DNA from: Chara braunii
Lineage: Eukaryota; Streptophyta; Charophyceae; Charales; Characeae
DNA: 29,090 nt
Reading direction: 5' to 3'
Assembly (NCBI GenBank): GCA_003427395.1
Contig: BFEA01000296.1
Coordinates: 631,301 to 660,390, forward strand
The notes under the pieces: model-generated
Told to the model about the DNA's origin: nothing
Database searches by the model: none
The model's input: the letters and a program-made list of their open reading frames with translations, nothing else
Made by a program: the position numbers and the translations under genes
Shown here: positions 20,985 to 29,090 of the stretch, piece after piece
How positions within the stretch are numbered: position 1 is the stretch's first letter
How the letters are laid out: each line of letters begins with the position of its first letter

Positions 20985-21570
20985 AATCTAACTCCTTTAA
21001 ACTAAGAAAATTCCGGCAGCGCTTCTAGTAGAAAAAGTGTCCTCTTAGAATTTATACTAGCCCAAATATGCTAACATAAATCATATTTAACTCTGGAAAG
21101 TTAAATTTTGTTAAACTCCCTTAATTAGTAAAAATTTGGGCAGCACTCCCTTCAGAAAGTGAAACTTCCCTAATTTATACTAAGTCCGATTTCAACTCAA
21201 AAAACAAACTTAAGTTTAAATAAGATAAAATTTAACTAACTTCTAAGATTTGTAAAAATTTCAGCCGCACTCCCTTTAAAAAAGTATTAATCCAAGATTT
21301 ATACAAAGTTAAGTTCAAAATCTTAAAGTGACTTTTGACTTCTCAAGGTCCAATTTTGTTTAACTTCTTGGATTTGCATAAATTTGAGCAGCACTCCCTT
21401 TAGAAAAAGAGACTTCTCAAATTTTTATTAAGTCGTATATAAAATTTAAACAAGTTGGACTTCAAAAAATCAAAATCTAACCAACTTCTTGGATTTCCAA
21501 GAATTTCGGCAGCGCTTCCCGTAGAGAAAGCAGCTTACCAAGATTTATACAAAACCAAGTATAAGAAATG
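20985..21570. repeat. 124-bp tandem repeat array, ~4.6 copies, AT-rich
   Basis: The anchor GCAGC(A/G)CT(T/C)CC (GCCGC in unit 3) starts at 21016, 21140, 21264, 21388 and 21509, giving spacings of 124, 124, 124 and 121. Other shared blocks are TAGAAAAAG just after the anchor, ATTTATAC about 35 bases in, and TTTAACTTCTTGGATT...AAATTT at the unit end. Units differ substantially, so the array is old. A shorter, more degenerate unit may precede it (GCAGC at 20931). Confidence 0.93.
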
Positions 21571-21810
21571 ATCCCATAAAATACAAGAATTGACCTAAGT
21601 AAAAAAACGTTAGCTCTAGCACGTGGCGAGCAACTAAAGCAACTACCTATTAAACTGAATCTCAGACTAAGTAGTAATTTCACTCAGCCACATCCAAGAC
21701 CAAACCACAAGGAGTAAGTACTATCACCATCCTCAAGTCAAAATCCTCATAGATAGTTCATGAATCTTTCAGATGATTTAACCCTTATACCCAGCTTAAA
21801 TATGGCGTAT

Positions 21811-22538
21811 GCAAGACCACTTAGCTTAGAAACAATGTCTAGCCTGCCTTTAGGATATACACGAATAAGTTGCACAACTATTTTTCTTTTCTTTGGGCAT
21901 ATGACTAAACCATTCAGTTTAATATCTAAAATTTGATAATTTTCTGACTTTTTTCTCTAAAGAAATGAAAATATGGGCAGGGGACTGAGTCGTTCAGCTT
22001 AGAAACAATGCTCAACTTGCCCATAGTACTTTCAATTATACTTACTATTTTCTCTTCTCTTCTTAATGATATGACTTAGTGTTGGACCATTCAACTTAGA
22101 AACAATATCCAACTGCCGGTTCACATGCACGTATAGATAAAATATTTCCTGTTTATACTCAGTCTATATTTATGTGTGTGGATTTCAGGCTAAACCATTC
22201 AACTTATAAATAATGCTTAACCTTAGACCAAAAATCCTCTCTCAAAAATAAAACAAAACACTGGACCATTCAACTTAGAAACAATATTCAGCCTATCCTC
22301 AAACAGTTCAAAACATGAAGTTGGATTCTTCAGCCTAACTTCAATCAGAAACCCCAAAAGAAACAGACAGACCAAGTCATTCACTTAGAAACAATGTTTG
22401 GTCCAAGAGATAAGTCAGGCAAACCTTCAGAATTAAACACAGCAACCAAGTCATTCACCTTAGAAACAATGCGTGGTACTTCAGCAAACAGTCAAATAAA
22501 CATATCCTTGGGTCATTCAACTTAAAAACAATGCCCAG
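21811..22538. repeat. Array of hairpins with constant loop and variable paired stems
   Basis: The core CATTCAACTTAGAAACAATG recurs about ten times, with CATT (or its equivalent) at about 21818, 21911 (degenerate), 21991, 22088, 22196, 22267, ~22326 (degenerate), 22378, 22452 and 22514. Spacing is 52-108 bp. CATT and AATG pair to close a 12-base loop. One unpaired C or T precedes CATT in eight copies. Outside it the flanks pair, with stems that differ: GCAAGA/TCTAGC, TGAG/CTCA (plus TATGGGCA/TGCCCATA further out), GTTGGA/TCCAAC, AGGCTAAA/CTTAACCT, CTGGA/TTCAG, GACCAAG/TTTGGTC, ACCAAG/CGTGGT and TTGGG/CCCAG. The sequence between hairpins is unrelated. It is not CRISPR: the core is a variable hairpin, spacers are irregular, and the context is eukaryotic. 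Confidence 0.88.
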
Positions 22539-23073
22539 TCCTTGGTTGACCCGATCAAACGCATGCACATTGCCTTTCCCCCACCTTCCTTCAGTTCATC
22601 CCTTAGTCTGCTTTCATTCAAAAAAAAAAAAAAAACTTAAACTTCACGCATGCATTCATTCGTTTTAGTCTAATTGAATCCTGAAAAGAAAATAAAATCA
22701 TAGGGGATCACATACATACAAGCAGTCAAACTAAAGGGAGATAGCCAAACATGGGTATAGTGGGTCATACAGATAGAAAAAGTTAGATCTGGTGGTTCCC
22801 TGCCTCCATAAGTCCTCCTGAGTTCCAGCAGAGCTCCCGCAATCGATGGGCAGACTCCCTACAGAGTCTTGGTGCGCTCCTACGGGTTGCAATCCCGCCT
22901 GCCGCCTTTCTCTCAAAACCAATAGACCAGATTTAGAGTGAGAAGGGCAGAAGGAGATGGGTTTGAGACTCTCAGATCCAAGAAAGGTGCTCTCAGACTT
23001 GCGTGCGAGGGCCTTGGTTTGTTGATACGCCTGAGGGCCCCGCAATGGCGGCCAGAAACATGCCCCAGTTTGG
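22539..23073. other. No gene recognised
   Basis: AT-rich sequence with a 15-base A run near 22620, turning to mixed composition after 22760. No domain or clear repeat. Confidence 0.4.
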
Positions 23074-23800
23074 TCAATCAAAAATCAAACTACCAGCAAG
23101 GTCGCAACTCGCGACTCTCCTCCAACTTACTTCGCACCGCGGGACGAGAGGCACATCAACCAACAACCAAGTTTGTTTCTCACCGTTGCCAACTTGCTGC
23201 TCCAACCCACAGAGTAAGCCGCGTGCTAATCAACCGGTAAGTCCGCAACCTCGCAACTCTCCTCATACTATCTCACTCGGTAGGATGGCAGCGTACCAGT
23301 CCATAAGTAAGTTTTCAGTTCATCGGTAGTCTCATGCTGCTTCACTCAATGGTACGAGCAACGCCTTAACTAGTAATCAAGTCTGCTACCTCACTGTCCA
23401 CATGTCAGAGTCACATCGACCAGCAAGTAAAATATCCTTTCCCCTCTACTCGCCCCCTCGCTACTCCGAGCAACGATTGAGCAGTATCTCGACTAGTGGG
23501 TAAGCCTTTCAGTCCGTTGCTTGCCCCTGGCTTCTCCTATTGATATGATAGGTAGCAGTGTACCGCTCTAACCAAACCAGTAAGCTTGCATCTTTCGTGG
23601 CCCGCCTGTTGCTACTTCGCTCGACCCACGGGAGGTGCAACGGTCAACTGGTAGGCTCGCGTTCTTACGGCTCGCCTATTATGTAAAACAGGGAGGGATC
23701 CTTGGCTTGTCAACGTGAGGATTCACTACTAGGTAAGTCCCCTTATTCTCTCTCTCCCGTTCACTTGGCTTCTTGTACCCCAGCAGGGAAGCAATATACA
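23074..23800. repeat. Diverged ~75-bp repeat with GTAAG motifs
   Basis: Roughly ten units can be aligned on a start like (C/T)(A/C)GGTAAG or AGTAAG. Examples are CAACCGGTAAGTCCGCAAC (23231), AGTGGGTAAGCC (23496), ACCAGTAAGCTTGC (23577), AACTGGTAGGCTCGC (23647) and CTAGGTAAGTCC (23730). Each is followed by a CT-rich stretch, often CGCCTNTTG or CTCACTC, and then GCAACG..TCAAC before the next unit. Spacing is about 66-82 bp. No reading frame continues through the units. Confidence 0.6.
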
Positions 23801-24047
23801 GTAGGTCGTGGGTGCTCACGATAGCAAAACACAGCGACCACAATCCCCGACTTGTCCGAACGAAGGAACTATGACAGTGGGGGAGAATGCCAGGGCAAAT
23901 CCCGTTGAGCTAGTACGCACGGCTATGAATCACCACCTCGGTATTTCTTTGAACATGCATGTACAAATGTATCTCCTAGTAAAACACGTACAGATACATT
24001 GAAAGAACTCTGGTGTGAATACAGACTAAGGTGTTGTGAACGAGTCT

Positions 24048-24581
24048 TCCACTAACTATGTATCACCCACGGTCGTGACCGCGGGTCATTTGACCGCACG
24101 CGGTCGGCCTCCCGACCACAACGGGTGACCGCCCGCGGCCCAGTGCGGTCGAAAAACCACGACATTTTTAAATCCTATAATAATAGTCAAAAAAGAATTT
24201 AAAAAAATATGGTTGTAGGTTTTTGTGCGCTCTACAACCGTATATTTTAAGCTTTATTTTTTGACCTCCTTTTTATTTAAAAAAAAATGAAAAAGAGAAA
24301 TCCCTCAGGCAGAACTACTTCACTTTATTCTTTTAGTAAGAAAAATAAAGGATTTTGTTTGTTTTTTATCTCAAATTTGGTAACGAATTTTGATATGACC
24401 CCGAGGCAAAAGTTGTTCAGCTTATTTTTTGGTATAACATATATATTTTTCAGATGTTTCTGAATTATTTTTTATTTTTTTTATTTTTTTCATGACCGTG
24501 AACTGCGGCCTCACGGCCAAGACCGTGGTCCGCTCTCGTGCCCGCGGCGACCGCGACCACCGAGGACTCATAGTCCACTAG
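24048..24581. mobile_element. Non-autonomous TIR element, hAT-like, 518 bp plus target duplication
   Basis: The element runs from 24056 (CTATGTATC) to 24573 (GACTCATAG); its ends are inverted copies at 7 of 9 bases. It is flanked by TCCACTAA (24048-24055) and TCCACTAG (24574-24581), an 8-bp target duplication with one change. Eight-base duplications are characteristic of hAT transposons. Both end regions are GC-rich and packed with GACCG/CGGTC (at least six in the first 110 bases), as expected for subterminal transposase sites. The middle is AT-rich and holds an 8-bp hairpin, GGTTGTAG...CTACAACC (24209-24240). It encodes no protein. A related copy lies at 28525. Confidence 0.8.
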
Positions 24582-25002
24582 ACCTGAAAGTATGCAACAA
24601 CTCTGTCTCGGTGCACAAAAACGATAGAGGGACGTTATGTCCGCCGATAGGATATGTAGAAATTGTAATGAATCTTTCGCAAGATGCGGGAACATACATT
24701 CCCATCATGAAGGCTTCCCTCCAGCGCACAATCCGTAATACAGATGCAACTAAACTACTAACTCTCCTCTAGATTTAACTCCTCCACCTCGACTTGCGTT
24801 ATAGGAAAGCCCCTTATTATCCCTTTCGCAAAATTCACATGTCTGTTCGATCCGCCGCGCCCTAAAATGTCCGCGTCACACCTTTGCCTGCCCGTTCTTC
24901 AACATAAAAGTTTCCTAAAATTAAATAATCATTCTATATTAAAATTACATTCTAAATTTTAAATTTTCATTCCATCTTAAAAAATGTTATTCCAATTTTA
25001 AA
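24582..25002. other. No gene recognised
   Basis: Mixed then AT-rich sequence between two small TIR elements. No coding motif is seen. Confidence 0.4.
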
Positions 25003-25290
25003 AATTTCTTCTACGTTGCACAGCGTAGTACACGTACGAGGACTTCCCGTACAAAACGTACAGGTTATTTCTGTACGAGATCTGTACGGTAACCTGTACG
25101 GGAACATGTACGTCTTGTACGCCCCCGTATGAAAAAGCGAAAAAAAAAGAAAAAAAAAAAACAAAAGTTCATCAAAAAAATCCAAAAAAAAACACTATGT
25201 GATGCAACAACACAAAACAAGCAACATTTGGCTGAGCATCATCTTCAGATTCTTAATAGAATTTGAGAAACAAAAAAAAAAAATACCGGA

Positions 25291-25327
<37 letters not shown>

Positions 25328-25449
25328 AAACAACAACAACAACAACAACAACTCGTACGGAGCCCCTAAAGTACGAGTAGCGTACGAGTACAAGAGTACG
25401 AATCCGTACCCGTACGAGGGTGCGTACAAGTGGCAACGTATAATTTCTT
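25003..25449. mobile_element. Second non-autonomous TIR element, hAT-like, 431 bp plus target duplication
   Basis: The element spans 25011-25441, with ends CTACGTTGC and GCAACGTAT (8 of 9 bases inverted-complementary). A perfect 8-bp target duplication, AATTTCTT, lies at 25003-25010 and 25442-25449. Both ends are crowded with GTACG/CGTAC (about 25030-25128 and 25353-25428). The interior is poly(A) (25290-25326) followed by (CAA)n to 25352. The plan (CTAYG terminus, 8-bp duplication, dense short subterminal motif, AT-rich core) parallels the element at 24056, although the motif is GTACG rather than GACCG. Confidence 0.78.
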
Positions 25450-25488
25450 TCTTACTTGAAAACTTTCCTTCCAAGAATGGGGTATCCC

Positions 25489-25651
25489 TTCTTATTTGAA
25501 TTGCATGTTAAAGATGGAATGCAAGTCTGAACGAGTTTATGAAATATTTTAATTGGATTGTCATTTTAAGTAAAGATTTTCAGTCATAAATAGGTTAATC
25601 CAATCTTATTTGAGTTGCATGTTAGAGATGGAATGAAAGTTTGAACGGGTT
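25489..25651. repeat. Duplicated ~50-bp block, 114 bp apart
   Basis: CTTATTTGAATTGCATGTTA (25491) and CTTATTTGAGTTGCATGTTA (25605) both continue as (A/G)AGATGGAATG and AAGT(C/T)TGAACG(A/G)GTT. This may be a two-copy tandem repeat of ~114 bp. Confidence 0.85.
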
Positions 25652-25746
25652 GGCAGAATCCACATGATACACCCCTCAAAAGTACTAGTGGAACACTATA
25701 AGATGGGTCCACGGGGCACACTTCAGAGATCCCACGACCTGTTTGA

Positions 25747-26676
25747 ATGGTAGGAGAAAATATGGATGTTTCAGAAAAAAGGGTGATAGGAAAAGGTGAT
25801 GAGACCATCTCCTTCCAACCCCGGACACCCATCCATGATCTGCCCACCGATCCCTACGATTGGCAATGTCAGACAGCCAGAGGAGCAACAGTTACACCCC
25901 AAAACGTAGTCCAACTTCATAGTTTATTAGTCAAATTCATGTTTAGGACGCTCCGACCCAAAAGACCCCAGCGAGACTGGATCATCGATAGGTGGGCCAG
26001 ACATCTTAACATCAATCAGACCCTCCTCAAGGCTCACGCCGATCAAAGTATTTCAAGAGGGTAAAGCTAAACCGGCCAAGGTCATGTCCCTACAATGACA
26101 GATCGCACATCGCTGTCCGCCAACAAATGTCTGGCTAATCAAGGAACTCCAATGGTGTCAAAGGTGCGCAAGCGCCTTTCACTCACGAAAATGGGAAGAG
26201 ACTATTAAATACATCTTCATGCAATGTGCGGCGGTACTGTTTACATGGCGATGGTGGGACCGCATATGGCACAAGATATTACAAAACACTCACTGGCCTT
26301 GGTCCTGGCATACCATATTAAAAAGAAATTGCCCATCAATGACAGCCTCCCCCAATTTCACAAGCAACTTGTACAGTCTAGGGAGAAGGTCAATCCCCTA
26401 GGCCCTTTGGTGGCAGCACTGCCTCCTGCTGATGGAAGGGGGGAAGACAGAAGTAGGAACTTGGTTTTCTTGTCCTTCCTGGCGCCTGTGGGTGAGAGGT
26501 CCCTAGTCCTGTTACCTGTTTTGGAGCTTTGCTGAGGCCAATGTAGCTGAGAGCCTGAGATGGTTTTTTGAAGTATTATATGGGATGCTAGACCCAGTTT
26601 CTAGCATGTGAAGCTCCCCCCGAATAGACTTGAGCAGAATTGGTATTAAGTGCCATTTAAAAAAAATAATAATAAA
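25747..26676 (+). mobile_element. Second LINE relic: C-terminal zinc-binding region and 3' tail
   Basis: The plus-strand translation resembles the C-terminus of the minus-strand LINE at 329-2160. HDLPTDPYDW (frame 1, about 25827-25860) matches its YQLPLDPRDW. IIDRWARHLNINQ parallels its VAKRWMSTQWIQD. After a frame change near 26058, AKVMSLQ-stop-QIAH parallels VKQASFLWLMAH, the TGA at 26096-26098 standing where a Trp codon is expected. A zf-RVT-like CQRC (26156-26167) ends with YIFMQC. The coding part is broken by at least one frameshift and two stops (the next near 26400). The shared 3'-tail block follows at 26582-26634 and an A-rich end (AAAAAAAATAATAATAAA) near 26658-26676. RT and endonuclease are missing, so this is a 5'-truncated, old insertion. 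Confidence 0.7.
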
Positions 26677-26855
26677 TTGCGAGTTTGGACCAGCGGCCAC
26701 GTTACCTTGCCAGCTTTGTGCTGCTGAAGATAGAGTCGACGAACGTGCAAACCAACAACAAGAAAAGGCGTGTGTGTATCCTGCTGGCTTGTTGCTGAAG
26801 ATCGCACGACCTTTTATGTGCCCGGAATTACCGCGTCATATGTCAGCAGCACAAG

Positions 26856-26856
<1 letters not shown>

Positions 26857-26904
<48 letters not shown>

Positions 26905-26951
26905 GACACAGAGAAAGAGAGAGAGAGAGAGAGAGACAGAGAGAGAGAGAA
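26857..26951. repeat. (CA)n then (GA)n microsatellite
   Basis: CA repeats at 26857-26900 are followed, after a short break, by GA repeats at about 26911-26951. Confidence 0.97.
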
Positions 26952-27357
26952 GGAGCAACTTGCCTCTCTACCAAACTTCCGTAGTAGCGGACAACAGATG
27001 TTTGAATCGGGCGCTCAATGAGTCCACATTTAGAATTGAGTGTGAGGGTAAGCCTTGTTTCCACCTGGGCCTTTTCCATTTCCATTCCGCCTGGGCCCAA
27101 TGCACTGTGCCCCCCCCCCTCAAAGCTTCCAGGCGTGAAAAGTGCAGCCCTGATGGACTGCGAACAAGCTACGGCTTGTGCACCATGCCGGCACCATAAG
27201 CCAATGGTACCGTTTTCCCCCAACATAACATTGACTTACTGTGAGGGCACGAATGTGTAGCCCGTAGTTTGTTTGTTGATGCCCCTTGACGGGCTGTGAA
27301 CAGTGGTGTGGTGAGGCTTAAAGGCATTTGATGAACCTTTTTTTTAGTAGGGCCAGT
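26952..27357. other. No gene recognised
   Basis: A minus frame (27226-26843) partly encodes the microsatellite, and its remainder shows no known motif. A 20-base block (GTAGTTTGTTTGTTGATG core, 27265) recurs at 27611. Confidence 0.4.
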
Positions 27358-27383
27358 CCCCGACCAATAGATTGGAGGTATCC
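27358..27383 (+). mobile_element. LINE 3'-tail relic (core only)
   Basis: CCCCGACCAATAGATTGGAG then GTATCC matches the tail core CCCCACCAATAGACTGGAGG read on the minus strand at 6919-6941. No poly(A) is attached. Confidence 0.45.
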
Positions 27384-27765
27384 ATAATGGGTGAGTCTAC
27401 TTTGGGAGGGTGCTCATATCATGCCTTGAAAAAGAGTTGGATTGCTGACAATGATTCAGTGGAAAATACAGGGTTTTCAGTGCATTGCAATTGGTCATGG
27501 TCATCATTCTTCTGGTTGTATCACAAGGTCGGGTGAATGGTTTGACGGCTGTGTCGAAGCGTATGTGCGTTCGAGGCTATTGGGGTTGCGCCAGCCTCGG
27601 TATTGCAGAGGTAGTTTGTTTGTTGATGTTATTGAGGGAGCCATGTTTGTTGTGTTTTCGCACCAAAAGATATGAGGAGTGTGTTGTAAATCTATTATAG
27701 GAGAATGTTCATGTCACCTCCTTAGGTGGGGTGGAATGAAACTTTTTGGGAAAAAAAAGAAAGAA
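27384..27765. other. No gene recognised
   Basis: GT-richer sequence with two overlapping short frames (27442-27700) lacking recognisable motifs. Confidence 0.35.
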
Positions 27766-28169
27766 GAGTAAATGTGTGTGTGAGGGTGTGCATGTATGTA
27801 TGTGAGAGATTGAGTGTGATTGTGTGTGTGTCTTGAATTATTTGTGATTTATAGCATGTAGCGTGTAAGTGGCAGTTATTTCAAGAATATATATTATTTT
27901 TGAATAAAAGAGAATGTTTTTTTCGTGTGTGTATGTATGTGTGTGTGAGAGAGAGAGAAGTAGGCTTGTAGCATGGAGCATTTTAGTATTGGGGAACATT
28001 AGGTGGACCTTTATTTTGAACTCAGAAGAAAATTTGTATGTATTTGTATGATATTTATGTTGTTTGTGTTTGTCATTTGCAGGTGTTTATAATGTGTTTT
28101 TTGGGGGTGGTTAGAGTTTAAGGTTTTCTTTTAAAGGTTTTGGTTAGCAGTGGTGGAGAGGTAGTTGTA

Positions 28170-28202
<33 letters not shown>

Positions 28203-28290
28203 TGAGAGAGAAAAAGGACAAAAAAAACAGAGGGAGAGAGAAAGGGAGAAAGAAACTCTATAGCATGCAGCATGTCAGCGGTGCTTAGCA
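27766..28290. repeat. Composite repeat: (GT)n/(GA)n plus TATAGCATG block
   Basis: GT-rich and GAGAGA runs are followed by a GTAGCATG-type block three times: TATAGCATGTAGCGTGTAAG (27851), TGTAGCATGGAGCATTTTAG (27967) and TATAGCATGCAGCATGTCAG (28259). Clean (GT)n is at 28170-28195. Confidence 0.7.
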
Positions 28291-28524
28291 GAAGGGCAAA
28301 TGTTTTTTTTTAATAGAATAGAAAAAATAATATTCATACAACCAAGGCATAGCAACATATGATTTTGCTTGTGTTGATCGACAAATCAATAGAAGAAATA
28401 AACTTCGACCATTCACAACGTTCACTCATTTCTTCATTCCAGTAAACATAAACAACAATCATTGGACACTTGGATGTTTAAACCTCCAAACACACTCTAT
28501 TTATTATCATGATAGTCTTCCCAC

Positions 28525-28740
28525 CTATGAATCCCCCGCGGTCATGACCGTGGGGTCAATCTCGGCCCGCGGTCTGGATCCCGACCGCCGAGGTCGGTTG
28601 TGGGCGAGGGTCGCTGTCCCGATTTTGAAACATTTTTTTTCCTATTAAATAAATACCAAAATAATTATATATATATGGGGTTGTAGGGTTTGAAGAGACC
28701 TACAATCGTATATTTTTTGTTTTGGATTACGAAGTGTTTT
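28525..28740. mobile_element. Partial copy of the 24056 TIR element
   Basis: It starts CTATGAATCCCCCGCGGTCA, matching the 24056 terminus, with the palindrome CGGTCATGACCG and further GACCG/CGGTC motifs. It continues into the AT-rich core and the internal hairpin (GTTGTAGG...CCTACAATC) followed by GTATATTTT, as in the first copy. Homology fades near 28740, and no matching right end with a target duplication (CTTCCCAC expected) is present before the window ends. Confidence 0.7.
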
Positions 28741-28833
28741 TTCATTTTTTTAAAATAGAAAACCAAAAAACAAGTATTTAAATCAAAAGAAACATCATTA
28801 AAAAAAAAGGAAAATTTTTAATTTTCATGTGTG

Positions 28834-29090
28834 TTGTGTGTGTGTGTGTGTGTGTGCATGTGCTGGGGGGAAGGGAGACCCCTTCCCCACCAATCAATGA
28901 AGCAATCAATCAATCAATCAAAAAAAAAAAAAGTAATAAAAATAAAACAGCGGGTTCGACCCGCGCGTGTTTGTGTGTTTGTATACGTGTGTGTGTGTGT
29001 GTGTGTGACACTTTGTGTGTATGTGTGCGTGTGTGTGCATGGGGGAGAAGGGCGACCCCTTCCCCACCAACCAATCAATCAATCAATCAA
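28834..29090. repeat. Duplicated (GT)n - GGGGAAGGG hairpin - (AATC)n module
   Basis: Two copies, about 28834-28920 and 28987-29090, each have a (GT)n run, GTGCATG, a GC hairpin (GGGGAAGGG-AGAC-CCCTTCCCC in the first), CACCAA and AATC repeats. A 6-bp palindrome, GCGGGTTCGACCCGC, lies between them (28951-28965). Confidence 0.85.

Noticed and set aside
21811-22538. CRISPR array
   Set aside because: Short repeats with unrelated spacers look similar at first, but spacing varies from 52 to 108 bp, the flanks form copy-specific stems, there are no cas genes, and the context is eukaryotic.
26843-27226. 127-codon minus frame
   Set aside because: Its C-terminal part is the translated CA/GA microsatellite and the rest has no motif.
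28951-28965. tRNA B-box-like GGTTCGACCC
   Set aside because: It is a simple palindrome between GT repeats; no acceptor stem, D-arm or anticodon arm can be drawn.

Overview
This is a repeat-rich, gene-poor stretch of a eukaryotic nuclear genome. Signs of this are LINE remnants with poly(A) tails, terminal-inverted-repeat elements with 8-bp target duplications, many microsatellites, and no bacterial-style operons. The largest coding structure is an apurinic-endonuclease / reverse-transcriptase LINE whose C-terminal zinc-binding (zf-RVT-like) domain is typical of plant LINEs. A streptophyte (charophyte alga or early land plant) is my best guess, but the sequence does not prove it. No rRNA, tRNA, CRISPR array or intact conserved host gene was recognised.

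Layout. 1-330: A-rich flank with a small tandem duplication. 329-~4590 (minus strand): LINE copy with endonuclease, RT and zinc-binding domains, broken by a nonsense codon at the endonuclease glutamate and by frameshifts. 4.6-6.1 kb: noncoding, pyrimidine-rich on the plus strand. 6.1-9 kb: short LINE 3'-tail relics, small duplications and three long hairpins (7088-7198, 7261-7457, 7744-7914). 9.5-10.5 kb: cluster of nested, inverted copies of a TIR-like motif. 10.7-13.2 kb: poly(A) tracts and a GGTCC/GGACC-rich block. 13.26-14.01 kb (minus): the best non-transposon open reading frame, function unknown. 14-15.1 kb: degenerate repeats and a 14-bp minisatellite. 16.35-16.45 kb: a 26-bp array. 17.8-18.3 kb (minus): a weak candidate coding region.

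20.9-22.55 kb is AT-rich and holds two adjacent repeat systems. The first is a 124-bp tandem repeat. The second, and the most unusual feature here, is about ten copies of a ~20-bp core (CATT-CAACTTAGAAAC-AATG) at irregular 52-108 bp spacing. In eight copies the flanking bases form a stem whose sequence differs from copy to copy while the pairing is kept.

23.07-23.8 kb is a diverged ~75-bp repeat carrying splice-donor-like GTAAG motifs. 24.05-25.45 kb contains two small non-autonomous TIR elements with 8-bp target duplications (hAT-like) and dense short subterminal motifs; a partial second copy of the first lies at 28.5 kb. 25.75-26.68 kb (plus) is a second, more decayed LINE 3' part. The window ends in GT/GA/AATC-rich repeats.

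The pieces do not form a pathway. They read as layers of transposon insertion, decay and local duplication.
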